Shown one piece after another: positions 43,976-53,095 of a stretch of 64,000 nucleotides of DNA (its first letter is position 1; each line of letters begins with the position of its first letter). The notes beneath the pieces are model-generated. The model saw only the letters and a program-made list of their open reading frames with translations. It made no database searches and was not told where the DNA came from. The translations under genes were made by a program, and so were the position numbers. Source of the DNA: Actinocrispum wychmicini. GTDB lineage: Bacteria > Actinomycetota > Actinomycetes > Mycobacteriales > Pseudonocardiaceae. The stretch is taken from contig NZ_SLWS01000010.1 in assembly GCF_004345645.1 (NCBI RefSeq), positions 1 through 64,000 on the forward strand. The letters run 5' to 3'.

Positions 43976-44068
43976 GATCCGAGGCTATACCGGCGATCAC
44001 GGCCAGTGGAACAGTCTTCTCCCGGTCCTGTGCGCGTTCTTCCGTGATTTTGCCGGTAGAATCGGGAG

Positions 44069-44521
44069 ATGGCCGCGAATCTTGACGACGTCGACTGGGC
44101 GATCGTCGACCAGCTGCAGCAGGACGCGCGCGTCTCCATCAGCGAGCTGGGGCGGCGCGTGAAACTCAGCTCGTCGGCGACCACGGAACGGGTGCGACAC
44201 CTGGAGGCGCTGGGCGTCATCACCGGCTACCACGCCGTGGTCGACCTGGCCAAGGTCGGTTACCCCGTCCTCGCCGTGGTCCGGCTGAAGTATCCGGGCA
44301 ACCGGCACGAACCGTTGCGCCGGCTGCTTGCGGAACGGCGGGAGATCCTGGAGTGCCTGCGCACCACCGGCGACGACTGCTACACGCTGAAAGTGGCCGC
44401 GACCTCCATGGAACACCTGGAGACCCTTGTGGACCAGTTGGCTGGTTTCGGCAGCACCACCACCAACGTGGTCTACAGCCGGACGCTGCCTTTTCGCGGA
44501 CCCTGCCGGCCCGGCGAGTAG
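44069..44521 (+). CDS. Lrp/AsnC-family transcriptional regulator
   Basis: A 150-residue regulator: HTH (VSISELGRRVKLSSSATTERV) and RAM ligand domain (LECLRTTGDDCYTLKVAATS). It probably controls the divergent LLM/deaminase operon. ATTTTGCCGGTAGAAT at about 44047-44062 is a plausible half-site. The ligand is probably an amino acid or nucleobase (inference). Confidence 0.88.
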   Translation: MAANLDDVDWAIVDQLQQDARVSISELGRRVKLSSSATTERVRHLEALGVITGYHAVVDLAKVGYPVLAVVRLKYPGNRHEPLRRLLAERREILECLRTTGDDCYTLKVAATSMEHLETLVDQLAGFGSTTTNVVYSRTLPFRGPCRPGE

Positions 44522-44611
44522 GTGTTTCGGCCACGGCCGAATGTTCTCGGCGTGTCCGGATCACCTGGGCGACGCTCACTCTGCCGATTCCGAGCAGAGG
44601 GGAGCTTTACT

Positions 44612-45082
44612 ATGAGGAAATCGATCGGTCTGATGCTGGCCGCGGTGGTGTCGCTGATAGTCGGCGGCATCGCGTTCGCCGCGCCCGCCAGTGCGGATGT
44701 CAAATCGTCCGCGGTGAGCCCCGCGTTCGTACTGCACAACGACTGCAGGCATTCTGACCAAGGGTTTGGCGGAGATCTCTGCGTGCACTGGGACGTCAAC
44801 CTCAAAGGCTCGTTCCTTGCCTATCCGTTGAACATTCCCGACTACCGGTCCGGCGCTCCCGGCGGTGGCGCCTGGAAGTTCGGGCACAACGACAACGGCA
44901 AGGGCGCGGGTCAAGGCGTATACCACAACGCCGCCTCGGCCGACAATTTCGCCACCAACCAGGATGCCGTTGTCTGCAGCGGTGCCAACTACGGCGGTAC
45001 GTGCGTCGTGGTGCCCAAGAACTGGCACGTGGACTCGCTCGGCCCGGTCGCCAATAACAACGTTTCCCAGTTGTGGCCGTGA
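44612..45082 (+). CDS. Secreted peptidase-inhibitor family I36-like protein
   Basis: A 156-residue secreted protein with a Sec signal (about 1-28, ending APASADV) and a crystallin-like beta fold with Cys residues (NDCRHSDQGFGGDLCVHWDV, SGANYGGTCVVVP). This matches the I36 peptidase inhibitor family. The start ATG 44612 has GGGAG 7 nt before it; earlier codons in the frame are not supported. Confidence 0.75.
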   Translation: MRKSIGLMLAAVVSLIVGGIAFAAPASADVKSSAVSPAFVLHNDCRHSDQGFGGDLCVHWDVNLKGSFLAYPLNIPDYRSGAPGGGAWKFGHNDNGKGAGQGVYHNAASADNFATNQDAVVCSGANYGGTCVVVPKNWHVDSLGPVANNNVSQLWP

Positions 45083-45155
45083 TCCGTTGACCTGCCGGTG
45101 GTGGTTGCCGCCACCACCGGCTCGTCCCGTGAGGCGAACAGGATGGCTCTTGACG

Positions 45156-46040
45156 ATGTCGGCGAGATCTCAGGCCGCCATAGTGGCGGCGGCGGGGGCA
45201 TTACTGCTCTCCGGATGTTCCTCCGAACAGACTACGGAAACGCGTCTGCCGATCGACACCTACACGCTGACCGGGCAGGACTCGGTGACGCTGGGAAACG
45301 CATACGAATGGCTCGTCTCCGACTGCATGCGCCGCTTCGGCTACACCTACCCACCGACCCTCAAACAGGCCTCGGCCAGTGCGCCGGCGGCGACCAACCT
45401 CGCTCTCCGTTATGGCATATCGAACCCGGACGCGGCCGCCCATAACGGTTATCACCATCCTCCTTCGGGTACCAAAGTCGCACCACCTTCCGTTGACCAA
45501 TCCGAAGAGTTGGTCCTCGACGGCGGACAAGACCCGATGACCGCCGCGGACATGACGCCCACACCGCAGGAAAGGCCACTCCACAACGGTCTGCAGATTC
45601 CTGACCACGGCTGCTCCGGTGAGGCATATCGCACGCTCTACGGCAACGGCGGAACTCCCGGAGACGCGCCGATCGTCACTACGATAAGCGCCGAAACCTT
45701 CACAAGCTCACGCCAGGACCACAGAGTCACCGACGCGGCCGCCGCATGGTCAAGATGCATGGCAAGGTACGGACATCAGTACTCCGCGCCCGAAGACCCA
45801 CCAACCGACGACCGGTTCGCCACTCCCACACCGTCCCGCTCCGAAATCGCCACGGCCACCGACGACGTCGTCTGCAAGCAGCGCGCCAAGTTCATCGAAA
45901 CCTGGAACACTGTCGAAATCGAGCACCAGAACAAAGAGATCCAGGCGCATAACGCTGAACTCGCGGCCGTCAAAAAGGCACGCGAAAACGCCGTTCTGAC
46001 CGCCAATCGCATACTGGCCGATCCACTCCACAAGCAATAG
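45156..46040 (+). CDS. Secreted lipoprotein of unknown function
   Basis: A 294-residue lipoprotein with lipobox LLLSGC near residues 16-21 and a polar, acidic mature part containing paired Cys residues (SDCMRRFGYTYP, SRCMARYGHQYS). These patterns recur in actinomycete surface lipoproteins of unknown role. The start at 45156 is the first Met before the hydrophobic core. Same strand as the I36-like gene, 73 bp upstream. Confidence 0.7.
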   Translation: MSARSQAAIVAAAGALLLSGCSSEQTTETRLPIDTYTLTGQDSVTLGNAYEWLVSDCMRRFGYTYPPTLKQASASAPAATNLALRYGISNPDAAAHNGYHHPPSGTKVAPPSVDQSEELVLDGGQDPMTAADMTPTPQERPLHNGLQIPDHGCSGEAYRTLYGNGGTPGDAPIVTTISAETFTSSRQDHRVTDAAAAWSRCMARYGHQYSAPEDPPTDDRFATPTPSRSEIATATDDVVCKQRAKFIETWNTVEIEHQNKEIQAHNAELAAVKKARENAVLTANRILADPLHKQ

Positions 46041-46109
46041 CCCGAACCATGACCGTTCGGACCGGTCCCGGACCTATGATGCCGCTCTGTCTTCAGGAGG
46101 GCGGGACGC

Positions 46110-47291
46110 GTGGTGGGTGACGGCGATCTGGTGGCGATGGTGGCGGCGTTGACCCCTGGGGGTCCGCGGGATCGCCCGGTACGCCATCAGGCGGTGCTGT
46201 TGTTGTGGGCGATCGGGCGGGCGGAGCGCGGGAGTCCGAGGCTGGTGCGGTGGTCGGATGCGCGCCAGGACTTACGGTCGATGCTGGCGGTGTTAGGTCG
46301 GCAGGGAAGCCGGCCGACACCGGAATATCCGTTCTTGGCTTTGGTGGGCACAGGGTGGTGGGAGGTGCCGGACGCGCCTGGTCCGGTGCCGCGGGCGCAT
46401 GGTTCGACGCCGTTGAGGTGGCTTGAAGCCCACGATCCGTTGGGCGGGTTGCCCCGGGAGATCCACGACCGGCTGCGGTCGGACCCGGTCGAGCGCGGCC
46501 GGGTGGTGCAGGCCCTGCTGGACCGGTTCTTCGACGACCAGCCGGCAGCCGACGTGCTGGCGGCCGTCGGGATGGCGCGGGACGTGGGACGTGATCCGGC
46601 CTGGGTGTGGGACGAGTTGGTTCTGGCGTGCGATCTGGTTGCGCACAACGGATGGCATGAGCTTCCGGTCGAGGACCCGCGAGTGATCGGCTTGTCGCAG
46701 CTGCTGCGTTCGCTGCCAATCCACCCGGTGGCGTTACGGGGGCCGAGGTTCCGGAGCCCGGACAGCGTGCGCCGCAAGATGGCCGACATCGCCACCCGGC
46801 ACCCGAACTCTCGGCGCAGACCCACCAACGGCGGAAAACTCGACCTGGAGGTGTTGGGCGCGTTCCTCGAACACCCCGGTGAGATGCACGCCATCGCCGA
46901 GTTGATCCGAACCGGGGCGCAGACCGACGAGTTCGACGAGTTGCCGAGGGACGACATCGATGCCCGTGCGATGGAGGGCCGGTTGTTGGAACGTCGGCAT
47001 CTGCGTCGGGAGCGGGATCCTCGGCTCCGGGAGCGCAAGATTCGCGCGGTCCTCGACCGTGACGGACGCCTGGAGTGCGAGGTGTGCAGCTTCGACTTCG
47101 AACGCACCTATGGTCCGCGCGGGGCCGGTTATGCCGAATGCCACCACGTGATTCCGTTGCACGCGTCCGGCGAGACCGTCACCCGCCTGCGTGATCTGGC
47201 CGTCTTGTGTGCCAACTGTCACCGCATGATCCACCGTGGCACCCGGTGGTTGACAGTGGACGAACTGCGCGAACTGGTCCGTGGACAGTGA
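46110..47291 (+). CDS. HNH endonuclease with sulfur-binding-type N-terminus, McrA-like (type IV restriction)
   Basis: A 393-residue protein. Residues 20-90 resemble the sulfur-binding domain of ScoMcrA (RHQAVLLLWAIGRAERGSPR). Residues 165-275 carry a segment common in HNH restriction enzymes (LLRSLPIHPVALRGPRF). The C-terminal HNH (about 322-375) has two CxxC knuckles (CEVC, CANC), ECHHVIPLH and NCHRMIH. Such enzymes cut phosphorothioated or methylated DNA. No DNA modification genes are near, so it would guard against modified foreign DNA. Confidence 0.75.
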   Translation: MVGDGDLVAMVAALTPGGPRDRPVRHQAVLLLWAIGRAERGSPRLVRWSDARQDLRSMLAVLGRQGSRPTPEYPFLALVGTGWWEVPDAPGPVPRAHGSTPLRWLEAHDPLGGLPREIHDRLRSDPVERGRVVQALLDRFFDDQPAADVLAAVGMARDVGRDPAWVWDELVLACDLVAHNGWHELPVEDPRVIGLSQLLRSLPIHPVALRGPRFRSPDSVRRKMADIATRHPNSRRRPTNGGKLDLEVLGAFLEHPGEMHAIAELIRTGAQTDEFDELPRDDIDARAMEGRLLERRHLRRERDPRLRERKIRAVLDRDGRLECEVCSFDFERTYGPRGAGYAECHHVIPLHASGETVTRLRDLAVLCANCHRMIHRGTRWLTVDELRELVRGQ

Positions 47292-47293
47292 AA

Positions 47294-48511
47294 TCAGATG
47301 TGCAGGGCGGCTGCTGTGCGGGCGCTGTGGATGCCGTCTCGGTATGTTGTCGTCGCGTTGGGGTCCCAGGATCTGGTGGTGATCGTCATGTCCTGTGGGC
47401 TGGGGTTGGTGGGGCAGTGGGTGGCGAGGGCGGTCAGGTACTGGTCGGGGTCGATGATCGCTTCGGGGGCGAACACGCCTGGTGTGGTCAGGGCGTTGGT
47501 GGTGCACAGTTCGAGGGCGACGGCGAGGGGGATGCCGGTGACCGCGCCCATGGTGGTGCCTGGGTAGTGGCGGAGGGCGACGGCGGCCGCGGCGGGGTGG
47601 CCGTTGCGGATTCCTTTGGCCAGGGCGAACAGTGGGGGTAGTCGGTCCGGTGTGAACTGTTTGTGCATCGGTGGGGACGGCCAGCGGTGTTCGGCGGTTT
47701 GGGCCATTCGGGCGGCGCTGCGGGGTGACATCAGGCCGTGGTCGACCGCCCAGCGGATGGCTTGTATGAAGGCGATGAACGGACGGCTGCCGACGGTGAC
47801 GTTCACGCTCGTTGTGGCCGTGTCGATGGTGTGGGGGAGGGTGATGGGCTCGGGGTGGCCGAAGGTCCAGGCTGTGCGGCGGCCGAGGCCGGGGTAGTCG
47901 AGGACGGTACGGCGCAGCGGCGGTTCGTCGACCATCCGGCCGCCGCGGAGGACTCGGATGGTGCCGGTCATCTGCGTGATTCCGTGCACCACCGCCGCGC
48001 TGACCTCGGGGCCGGGTGTGTCGTCGAGTCCGCCGGCCTCGATGTTCCACCCGGTGATCACCTCGTCGGTGGTGTCGAGTTCGCGGGCGGCGAGGACGGC
48101 CAGCAGGTTGGACAGCCCTGGTGTGGCGCCCATGCCGATGACCGCGGTGACGCCGGCGGCTCGCGCGCGGTCGTTGAGGCCCAGCATGTCGAGCGTGGGT
48201 TCCCAGTCGTCACAGATGTCCAGGTAGTGGCAGCCGGCGTCGATCGCCGCGGTCAGGATCGGGACACCGAACCGGAAGAACGGACCGACGGTGTTGACGA
48301 CCACGTCGACGCCGGACAGCGCGGCGGACAAGGCACGACTGTCGGTCACGTCGAGACCGATGCCGCGTGCTCCCAACTCGCGCGCGAAAGCATCCGCCGC
48401 CGGAGCGTTCAGGTCGGCCACGATCAGCTCGTCAACGCCGTTCAGGTGCAGTGCGGCGCGACACAGATGACGTCCCATCCCACCGGCACCACCCAAAGCC
48501 AGGACTCGCAC
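47294..48511 (-). CDS. Saccharopine dehydrogenase-like NAD(P)-binding protein
   Basis: A 405-residue protein with an N-terminal Rossmann fold (VLALGGAGGMGRHLCRAALH) and a Sacchrp_dh NADP signature (DVVVNTVGPFFRFGVPIL, CHYLDICDDWEP, GMGATPGLSNLLA). Homologues act on amino-acid derivatives or as polyketide-linked enzymes; the substrate is unknown. It is divergent from a TetR regulator whose operator overlaps its promoter. Confidence 0.85.
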   Translation of the reverse strand: MRVLALGGAGGMGRHLCRAALHLNGVDELIVADLNAPAADAFARELGARGIGLDVTDSRALSAALSGVDVVVNTVGPFFRFGVPILTAAIDAGCHYLDICDDWEPTLDMLGLNDRARAAGVTAVIGMGATPGLSNLLAVLAARELDTTDEVITGWNIEAGGLDDTPGPEVSAAVVHGITQMTGTIRVLRGGRMVDEPPLRRTVLDYPGLGRRTAWTFGHPEPITLPHTIDTATTSVNVTVGSRPFIAFIQAIRWAVDHGLMSPRSAARMAQTAEHRWPSPPMHKQFTPDRLPPLFALAKGIRNGHPAAAAVALRHYPGTTMGAVTGIPLAVALELCTTNALTTPGVFAPEAIIDPDQYLTALATHCPTNPSPQDMTITTRSWDPNATTTYRDGIHSARTAAALHI

Positions 48512-48531
48512 AGTCGGCCTCCCTGAGTTAA

Positions 48532-48551
48532 TTTACTGACGTGACAGTAAA
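48532..48551. promoter_or_regulatory. TetR operator overlapping a leaderless GTG
   Basis: TTTACTG-acgtga-CAGTAAA is a perfect 7-bp inverted repeat between the two divergent genes and overlaps the GTG start of the TetR gene. No ribosome binding site is visible there, so the mRNA may be leaderless. Confidence 0.7.
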
Positions 48552-49122
48552 CAAACCTGGCCGACCGAGCAAGGCCACCGAGCGCCGGGCCGAGATCCTC
48601 GAGGCGATGGCCAGGGTGGTTTCCCGCGACGGCCTGGACAACGCCACCGTCACCGCGGTCGCCGACGAGGCCGGCATGCAGCGCACCCTCGTGCTCCACT
48701 ACTTCGGTGACCGGCAGGGCCTGCTTGAGGCGTTCATCGACGAGGTCGTCGGCGAGTACGGCCGCCGCATGGTGAGCGACGACACCGTGCCGATCCAGGC
48801 GAGGATCGACCACGCGTTCGCGTACGGCTTCTACGACAGCCGGGACGACCTGGTGGTGTGGATCGAACTGGTCGCGTTTGCCGCCCGCGACGCGTCGATC
48901 CGAATCCGGCTGCGTGCCCTGTGGGTCGACCACTGGCTGCCTGAAGTGGAGCGTCAACTGGCTCTCGTCGCGCCGACTGCCAGCGAGGAACAGATCTCGC
49001 AGGTCGCTTACGGGTTGACCTGTCTGTCGGAGGCGTACTGGGCGTTCACCCTGCAAGGCGTGGACAACTCCGCGCATGCGCGGGCGTGCGCCCGGCTTCT
49101 CCTGGCCACGCTGACCATGTGA
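48541..49122 (+). CDS. TetR-family transcriptional regulator
   Basis: A 193-residue TetR protein with HTH segment DNATVTAVADEAGMQRTLVL followed by HYFGDRQGLLEAFIDE, and a C-terminal region of BetI-like appearance (FAARDASIRIRLRALWVDHW). It probably represses the divergent saccharopine-dehydrogenase-like gene and itself through TTTACTG-N6-CAGTAAA. Confidence 0.87.
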   Translation: MTVNKPGRPSKATERRAEILEAMARVVSRDGLDNATVTAVADEAGMQRTLVLHYFGDRQGLLEAFIDEVVGEYGRRMVSDDTVPIQARIDHAFAYGFYDSRDDLVVWIELVAFAARDASIRIRLRALWVDHWLPEVERQLALVAPTASEEQISQVAYGLTCLSEAYWAFTLQGVDNSAHARACARLLLATLTM

Positions 49123-49143
49123 CTGAACGGGTAGAATTCCGTA

Positions 49144-50043
49144 ATGGTGACCTTTCCGGTCGACGACGTGCTGCCCGCTCCCGAAACCCTTGCCACACAA
49201 CCATTGGGCGACGTGGACACCGCGTTCTGGCAGCGCATCTACAGCCCTGCCGACGCGTACGGAGGTAAGGAGATCACCGGCTGGGCGGCTCGGTTCTATC
49301 CGTATCTCAAGCTCTATGGCACTGTCGACCGGCCGAACCCGTTGCTCGAACTGCGACTCGGCGAACCACGCGACATGACCACGGACATTCCGGGTATCCG
49401 CAGCCATTCGGTGCCGGGCACGCTGTCGAAGGTGATCGTCAACGTCAACGACCAGGTGGCGGGAGAGAACCGGGCTGTCGCGCTGCACGCCGGGCTGGTC
49501 GGCGTCGCCCAGGACGACGACGGGGCACTGCGACCGATCGCGGGCTGGCACGTCGCCTCGGCCCCGGTCCAGATCGACGACGTGATCGACCGGATCGTCC
49601 GCGACCATGTCACCACTCCGGCGCCGCCCGAGGTGAACTGGGGCTGGGGTTGGACCAGTCCGAGCGGTGATGTCATCGCGCTGTACAACCGGATCGGTTC
49701 CGCGACGCTGTTCGACGGCGCCTGGCGGATCCGGCCGTTCGTCGAGCAGTGCAACGTGTGGTTCGGCGACCGCTGGGATCGCGTCGTCGCCGCCATCGAC
49801 CTCGCCGATGGGCGGTGCATCGGCGCGATCAACGACGTCGAGCAGGAGACGACGCATTGGGTCGTCTGCCGTGCCGAGGCGTTCACCGAGGACGGCCGGC
49901 AGAAGTACCGCCTGGTCGACGAGCCCGCCGACGTCCCTGTCCTGGGTACGTCGCTGGCGATGCTGCTCGACGCGGCCCTGGACTCGGGCGGCGACATCAC
50001 CCACCTGGAGACCGGCCGCCTTGATCAGCTGATAGTCCGCTGA
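49144..50043 (+). CDS. Hypothetical protein, loosely DUF4419-like
   Basis: A 299-residue soluble protein. The block YGGKEITGWAARFYPYLKLY recalls DUF4419. The C-terminal third, with EQCNVWFGDRWDRVVAAIDL and a P-L-G-T-S-L-A-M-L pattern, may be SUKH-like. The fit is weak and the function is unknown. It lies 21 bp after the TetR gene on the same strand. Confidence 0.6.
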   Translation: MVTFPVDDVLPAPETLATQPLGDVDTAFWQRIYSPADAYGGKEITGWAARFYPYLKLYGTVDRPNPLLELRLGEPRDMTTDIPGIRSHSVPGTLSKVIVNVNDQVAGENRAVALHAGLVGVAQDDDGALRPIAGWHVASAPVQIDDVIDRIVRDHVTTPAPPEVNWGWGWTSPSGDVIALYNRIGSATLFDGAWRIRPFVEQCNVWFGDRWDRVVAAIDLADGRCIGAINDVEQETTHWVVCRAEAFTEDGRQKYRLVDEPADVPVLGTSLAMLLDAALDSGGDITHLETGRLDQLIVR

Positions 50044-50121
50044 GAAATACGGCGAAGCGGACACTTCTGACCCGGTCCCGGGCGTTCTCCTGATGAGGAC
50101 GACCATTCAGAGGAGTACGCG

Positions 50122-50397
50122 ATGAGCGTGATCGGAACGCTGCTGGGGTGGATCCTGTCGGCGTTCGTGCTCGTGATGCTGGTGCGCCTGGTGCTGGACT
50201 GGACCGGGGTGCTCGCGGGCGGGCCCTATTGGCTTCGGCGGGCCCGCACGGTGAGCCACGCCCTGACTGAGCCGGTGATCGCACCGGTGCGGCGGGTGCT
50301 GCGGCCGGTCCGGGCCGGCGGGATGGCGATCGACTTGGCGTTCACCGCTGTGTTGTTGCTCGCGTTAGTGCTGCGATCGGTCGCGTTCGGCTTATAA
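50122..50397 (+). CDS. YggT-family membrane protein
   Basis: A 91-residue protein with two membrane helices and the YggT pattern LVLDWTG ... LTEPVIAPVRRVLRPVRAGG (the family motif is normally DPYLNLFR-like in the first loop). AGGAG precedes the ATG. Members affect osmotic or cell-division processes in other bacteria; role here unknown. Confidence 0.82.
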   Translation: MSVIGTLLGWILSAFVLVMLVRLVLDWTGVLAGGPYWLRRARTVSHALTEPVIAPVRRVLRPVRAGGMAIDLAFTAVLLLALVLRSVAFGL

Positions 50398-50413
50398 CAC
50401 GCACAATGGGCGC

Positions 50414-50965
50414 GTGGCGTTTGCGGCGATCGTCTTCGCGGGTGGGCGGGCGAGCAGGCTCGGTGGTGTCGACAAGGTCATGATCGAGGTCGACGGGCGG
50501 ACGCTGCTGGAGCGCTCGCTGAACGCGGTCAGCGGCGCCGACCCGATCGTTGTCGTCGGTCCGCGGCGGGTGATCCGCGCCGAGGTCGTGTGGGTGCGGG
50601 AGGACCCGCCCGGTGCCGGGCCGGTTGCCGCGTTGGCCGCCGGGGTCGCCGCGCTCGACGCTGTCGACCTGCCGGGCGAGGCCCACGTCGCGGTGCTGGC
50701 CGGCGACCTGATCGGGATCACCGCCGACACCGTGCCCCGCCTGAGGTCCACATTGGACGAAAAGCCGGCGGTGGCCGGGGCCGTGTTGGTCGACGGCGAG
50801 GGGTACGTCCAGTGGATGCACGGCGTGTGGCGGCTCGACGCGTTGCGGAACGCCGGGCAGGGCCGGTCGCTCAAGTCCGTGCTGGGCGCGTTGCCCCATG
50901 TGACGGTCGTGGAACGGGCCGGGGAGTCCGCCGACGTGGACACCCCGGACGATCTGCGGTGTTGA
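50414..50965 (+). CDS. Molybdenum cofactor guanylyltransferase-like protein (MobA)
   Basis: A 183-residue nucleotidyltransferase that would transfer GMP to molybdopterin. N-terminal signature VFAGGRASRLGGVDKVMIEV, then DPPGAGPVAALAAGV and VLAGDLIGITADTV. MobA is needed for bis-MGD enzymes such as the oxidoreductase at 15.2 kb. It is shorter than typical MobA (about 190-200) but complete. The start codon GTG lies 17 bp after YggT. Confidence 0.82.
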   Translation: MAFAAIVFAGGRASRLGGVDKVMIEVDGRTLLERSLNAVSGADPIVVVGPRRVIRAEVVWVREDPPGAGPVAALAAGVAALDAVDLPGEAHVAVLAGDLIGITADTVPRLRSTLDEKPAVAGAVLVDGEGYVQWMHGVWRLDALRNAGQGRSLKSVLGALPHVTVVERAGESADVDTPDDLRC

Positions 50966-51068
50966 TGCTCGATCCTGCAAGCAGATCTTCGGCGACCCTT
51001 CACAGAGGTCACACCCTGCATCGGATTGCATTGTCGGTGACGACGTGTGTTTGCGAGGAGGTTTGCCC

Positions 51069-52145
51069 GTGACGGAGCCCGAGGCGGGGATGGCTGAGGC
51101 CGGTAGCGCGGTCAGCAGCACCCCGGCCCACGACGCGCAGCTGCTCGAACGCACTGTGTTCGAGGTCAAGCGCGTGATCGTGGGGCAGGACCGGCTGGTC
51201 GAACGGATGCTGGTCGGGCTGCTGGCCAAGGGGCACCTGCTGCTGGAGGGCGTGCCCGGGGTGGCCAAGACCCTCGCGGTGGAGACGTTCGCGCGGGTGG
51301 TCGGCGGGTCGTTCTCGCGCGTGCAGTTCACCCCCGACCTGGTGCCCGCGGACATCCTCGGCACCCGGATCTACCGGCAGGGCAGCGAGTCGTTCGACGT
51401 CGAACTCGGCCCGGTGGTGGCCAACTTCGTGCTCGCCGACGAGATCAACCGCGCGCCGGCCAAGGTCCAGTCCGCGATGCTCGAGGTGATGGCCGAGCGG
51501 CACGTGTCGATCGGCGGCCAGACCTTCCCGATGCCCGACCCGTTCCTGGTGTTGGCCACGCAGAACCCGATCGAGAACGAGGGTGTCTACCCGCTGCCCG
51601 AGGCGCAGCGCGACCGGTTCCTCTTCAAGATCATCGTCGAGTACCCGACGGCCGAGGAGGAGCGTGAGATCGTCTACCGGATGGGCGTGCAGGCCCCGGT
51701 GCCGAGCGAGGTGCTCACCCCGGCCGAGCTGACCCGTCTGCAGGGGGTCGCGTCCCGTGTCTTCGTGCACCACGCGCTGGTCGACTACGTCGTTCGCCTG
51801 GTGCTGTCGACCCGGACGCCCAACGAGCACGGCATGGCCGACGTGGCCGGCTGGGTCGCGTACGGCGCTTCGCCGCGCGCGAGCCTCGGCATCGTGGCCG
51901 GCGCGCGTGCGCTCGCGTTGGTACGAGGCCGCGACTACGTCCTCCCGCAGGATGTCGTGGACGTCGTGCCGGACGCGCTTCGGCACCGCCTTGTGCTGTC
52001 CTACGACGCGTTGGCCGACGCGGTGCCGTTGGATCACATCATCACGCGTGTGCTGCAGACCATTCCGTTGCCACAGGTGTCCGCGCGGCCGCAGACCGCG
52101 CCGCAACACGGACATCCCGCGCCGGCTGGGATCGCCCGGCCGTGA
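51069..52145 (+). CDS. moxR: MoxR-family AAA ATPase
   Basis: A 358-residue MoxR ATPase: Walker A (EGVPGVAKT), Walker B (FVLADEINRAPAK), sensor 1 (LATQNPIENEG) and arginine finger region (LPEAQRDRF). GTG 51069 has a perfect GAGGAGG 7 nt upstream. MoxR ATPases act as chaperones for metal-loaded or VWA partner proteins. It overlaps the DUF58 gene by 4 bp, in the known moxR-DUF58-VWA order. Confidence 0.95.
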   Translation: MTEPEAGMAEAGSAVSSTPAHDAQLLERTVFEVKRVIVGQDRLVERMLVGLLAKGHLLLEGVPGVAKTLAVETFARVVGGSFSRVQFTPDLVPADILGTRIYRQGSESFDVELGPVVANFVLADEINRAPAKVQSAMLEVMAERHVSIGGQTFPMPDPFLVLATQNPIENEGVYPLPEAQRDRFLFKIIVEYPTAEEEREIVYRMGVQAPVPSEVLTPAELTRLQGVASRVFVHHALVDYVVRLVLSTRTPNEHGMADVAGWVAYGASPRASLGIVAGARALALVRGRDYVLPQDVVDVVPDALRHRLVLSYDALADAVPLDHIITRVLQTIPLPQVSARPQTAPQHGHPAPAGIARP

Positions 52146-53095
52146 GCCCGGCCAAGGCCCCCGAGGAGCAGCGCCCGAACTGGGCGCCGCCGATCCTGCG
52201 GGGCGAGCGGATGGAAGCCGGGCTGCGGCTGCTCGAACTGGACGTCCGCCGCCGGCTCGACGGCCTGTTGCAGGGCAACCACCTCGGCCTCGTGCCCGGA
52301 CCGGGCACCGAGCCGGGGGAGGCGCGGCCGTACCAGCCCGGCGACGACGTGCGCCGGATGGACTGGGCGGTCACGGCCCGCACCACCACGCCGCACATCC
52401 GGGAGACGGTCGCGGACCGTGAGCTGGAGACGTGGCTGGCGGTCGACCTGTCACCGAGCCTGGAATTCGGCACGGCAGCCTGCGAGAAACGTGACCTCGT
52501 CGTCGCCTCGGTGGCCGCGGTCGCGCATCTGACGCGCGGCGGCGGCAACCGCATCGGTGCCGTTGTGTCGACAGGTGCGCGTTCCGCACGCATCCCCGCG
52601 CGCGGCGGCCTTGCCTACGCCCGCGGCCTGATCCGTAAGGTCGCGGAGACGCCGAGTGCCCCGGACGGCACCGCCGGCGACCTGGCCGAGCTGCTGGAAC
52701 AGCTCCGCCGGCCGCCCCGCCGCCGCGGCCTCATCGTGGTGATCTCCGACTTCCTCGGCGAGATCAACTGGCAGCGCGCGCTGCGCGGCCTGTCCGGCCG
52801 GCACGACCTGATCGCCATCGAGGTGGTCGACCCCCGCGATCTCGACCTGCCGGACATCGGCTCGGTCGTGCTCTACGACCCGGAGGCCGGCCGGCAACGG
52901 GAGATCGAGGCCACCCCGGTGCTGCGCCGGGAGTTCGCGGCCGCCGCCGCGCACCACCGGGCCGAGGTCGCCGCGGCCGTCCGCCGAGCCGGCGCGGGCC
53001 ATCTGGTCCTGCGCACCGACTCGGACTGGGTGGCCGACACCGTGCGGTTCGTCGTCGCCCGCAAACGTCGTTGGTCCGGAGGGGGTGTGGCCTGA
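52142..53095 (+). CDS. DUF58 protein
   Basis: A 317-residue cytoplasmic protein with the DUF58 signature PYQPGDDVRRMDWAVTARTT near residues 60-80 and a VWA-like fold (LAVDLSPSLEFG; LIVVISDFL). It normally partners MoxR and the VWA protein; together they are thought to form a regulated metal-binding complex. It overlaps moxR by 4 bp and the VWA start by 1 bp. Confidence 0.93.
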   Translation: MSPAKAPEEQRPNWAPPILRGERMEAGLRLLELDVRRRLDGLLQGNHLGLVPGPGTEPGEARPYQPGDDVRRMDWAVTARTTTPHIRETVADRELETWLAVDLSPSLEFGTAACEKRDLVVASVAAVAHLTRGGGNRIGAVVSTGARSARIPARGGLAYARGLIRKVAETPSAPDGTAGDLAELLEQLRRPPRRRGLIVVISDFLGEINWQRALRGLSGRHDLIAIEVVDPRDLDLPDIGSVVLYDPEAGRQREIEATPVLRREFAAAAAHHRAEVAAAVRRAGAGHLVLRTDSDWVADTVRFVVARKRRWSGGGVA

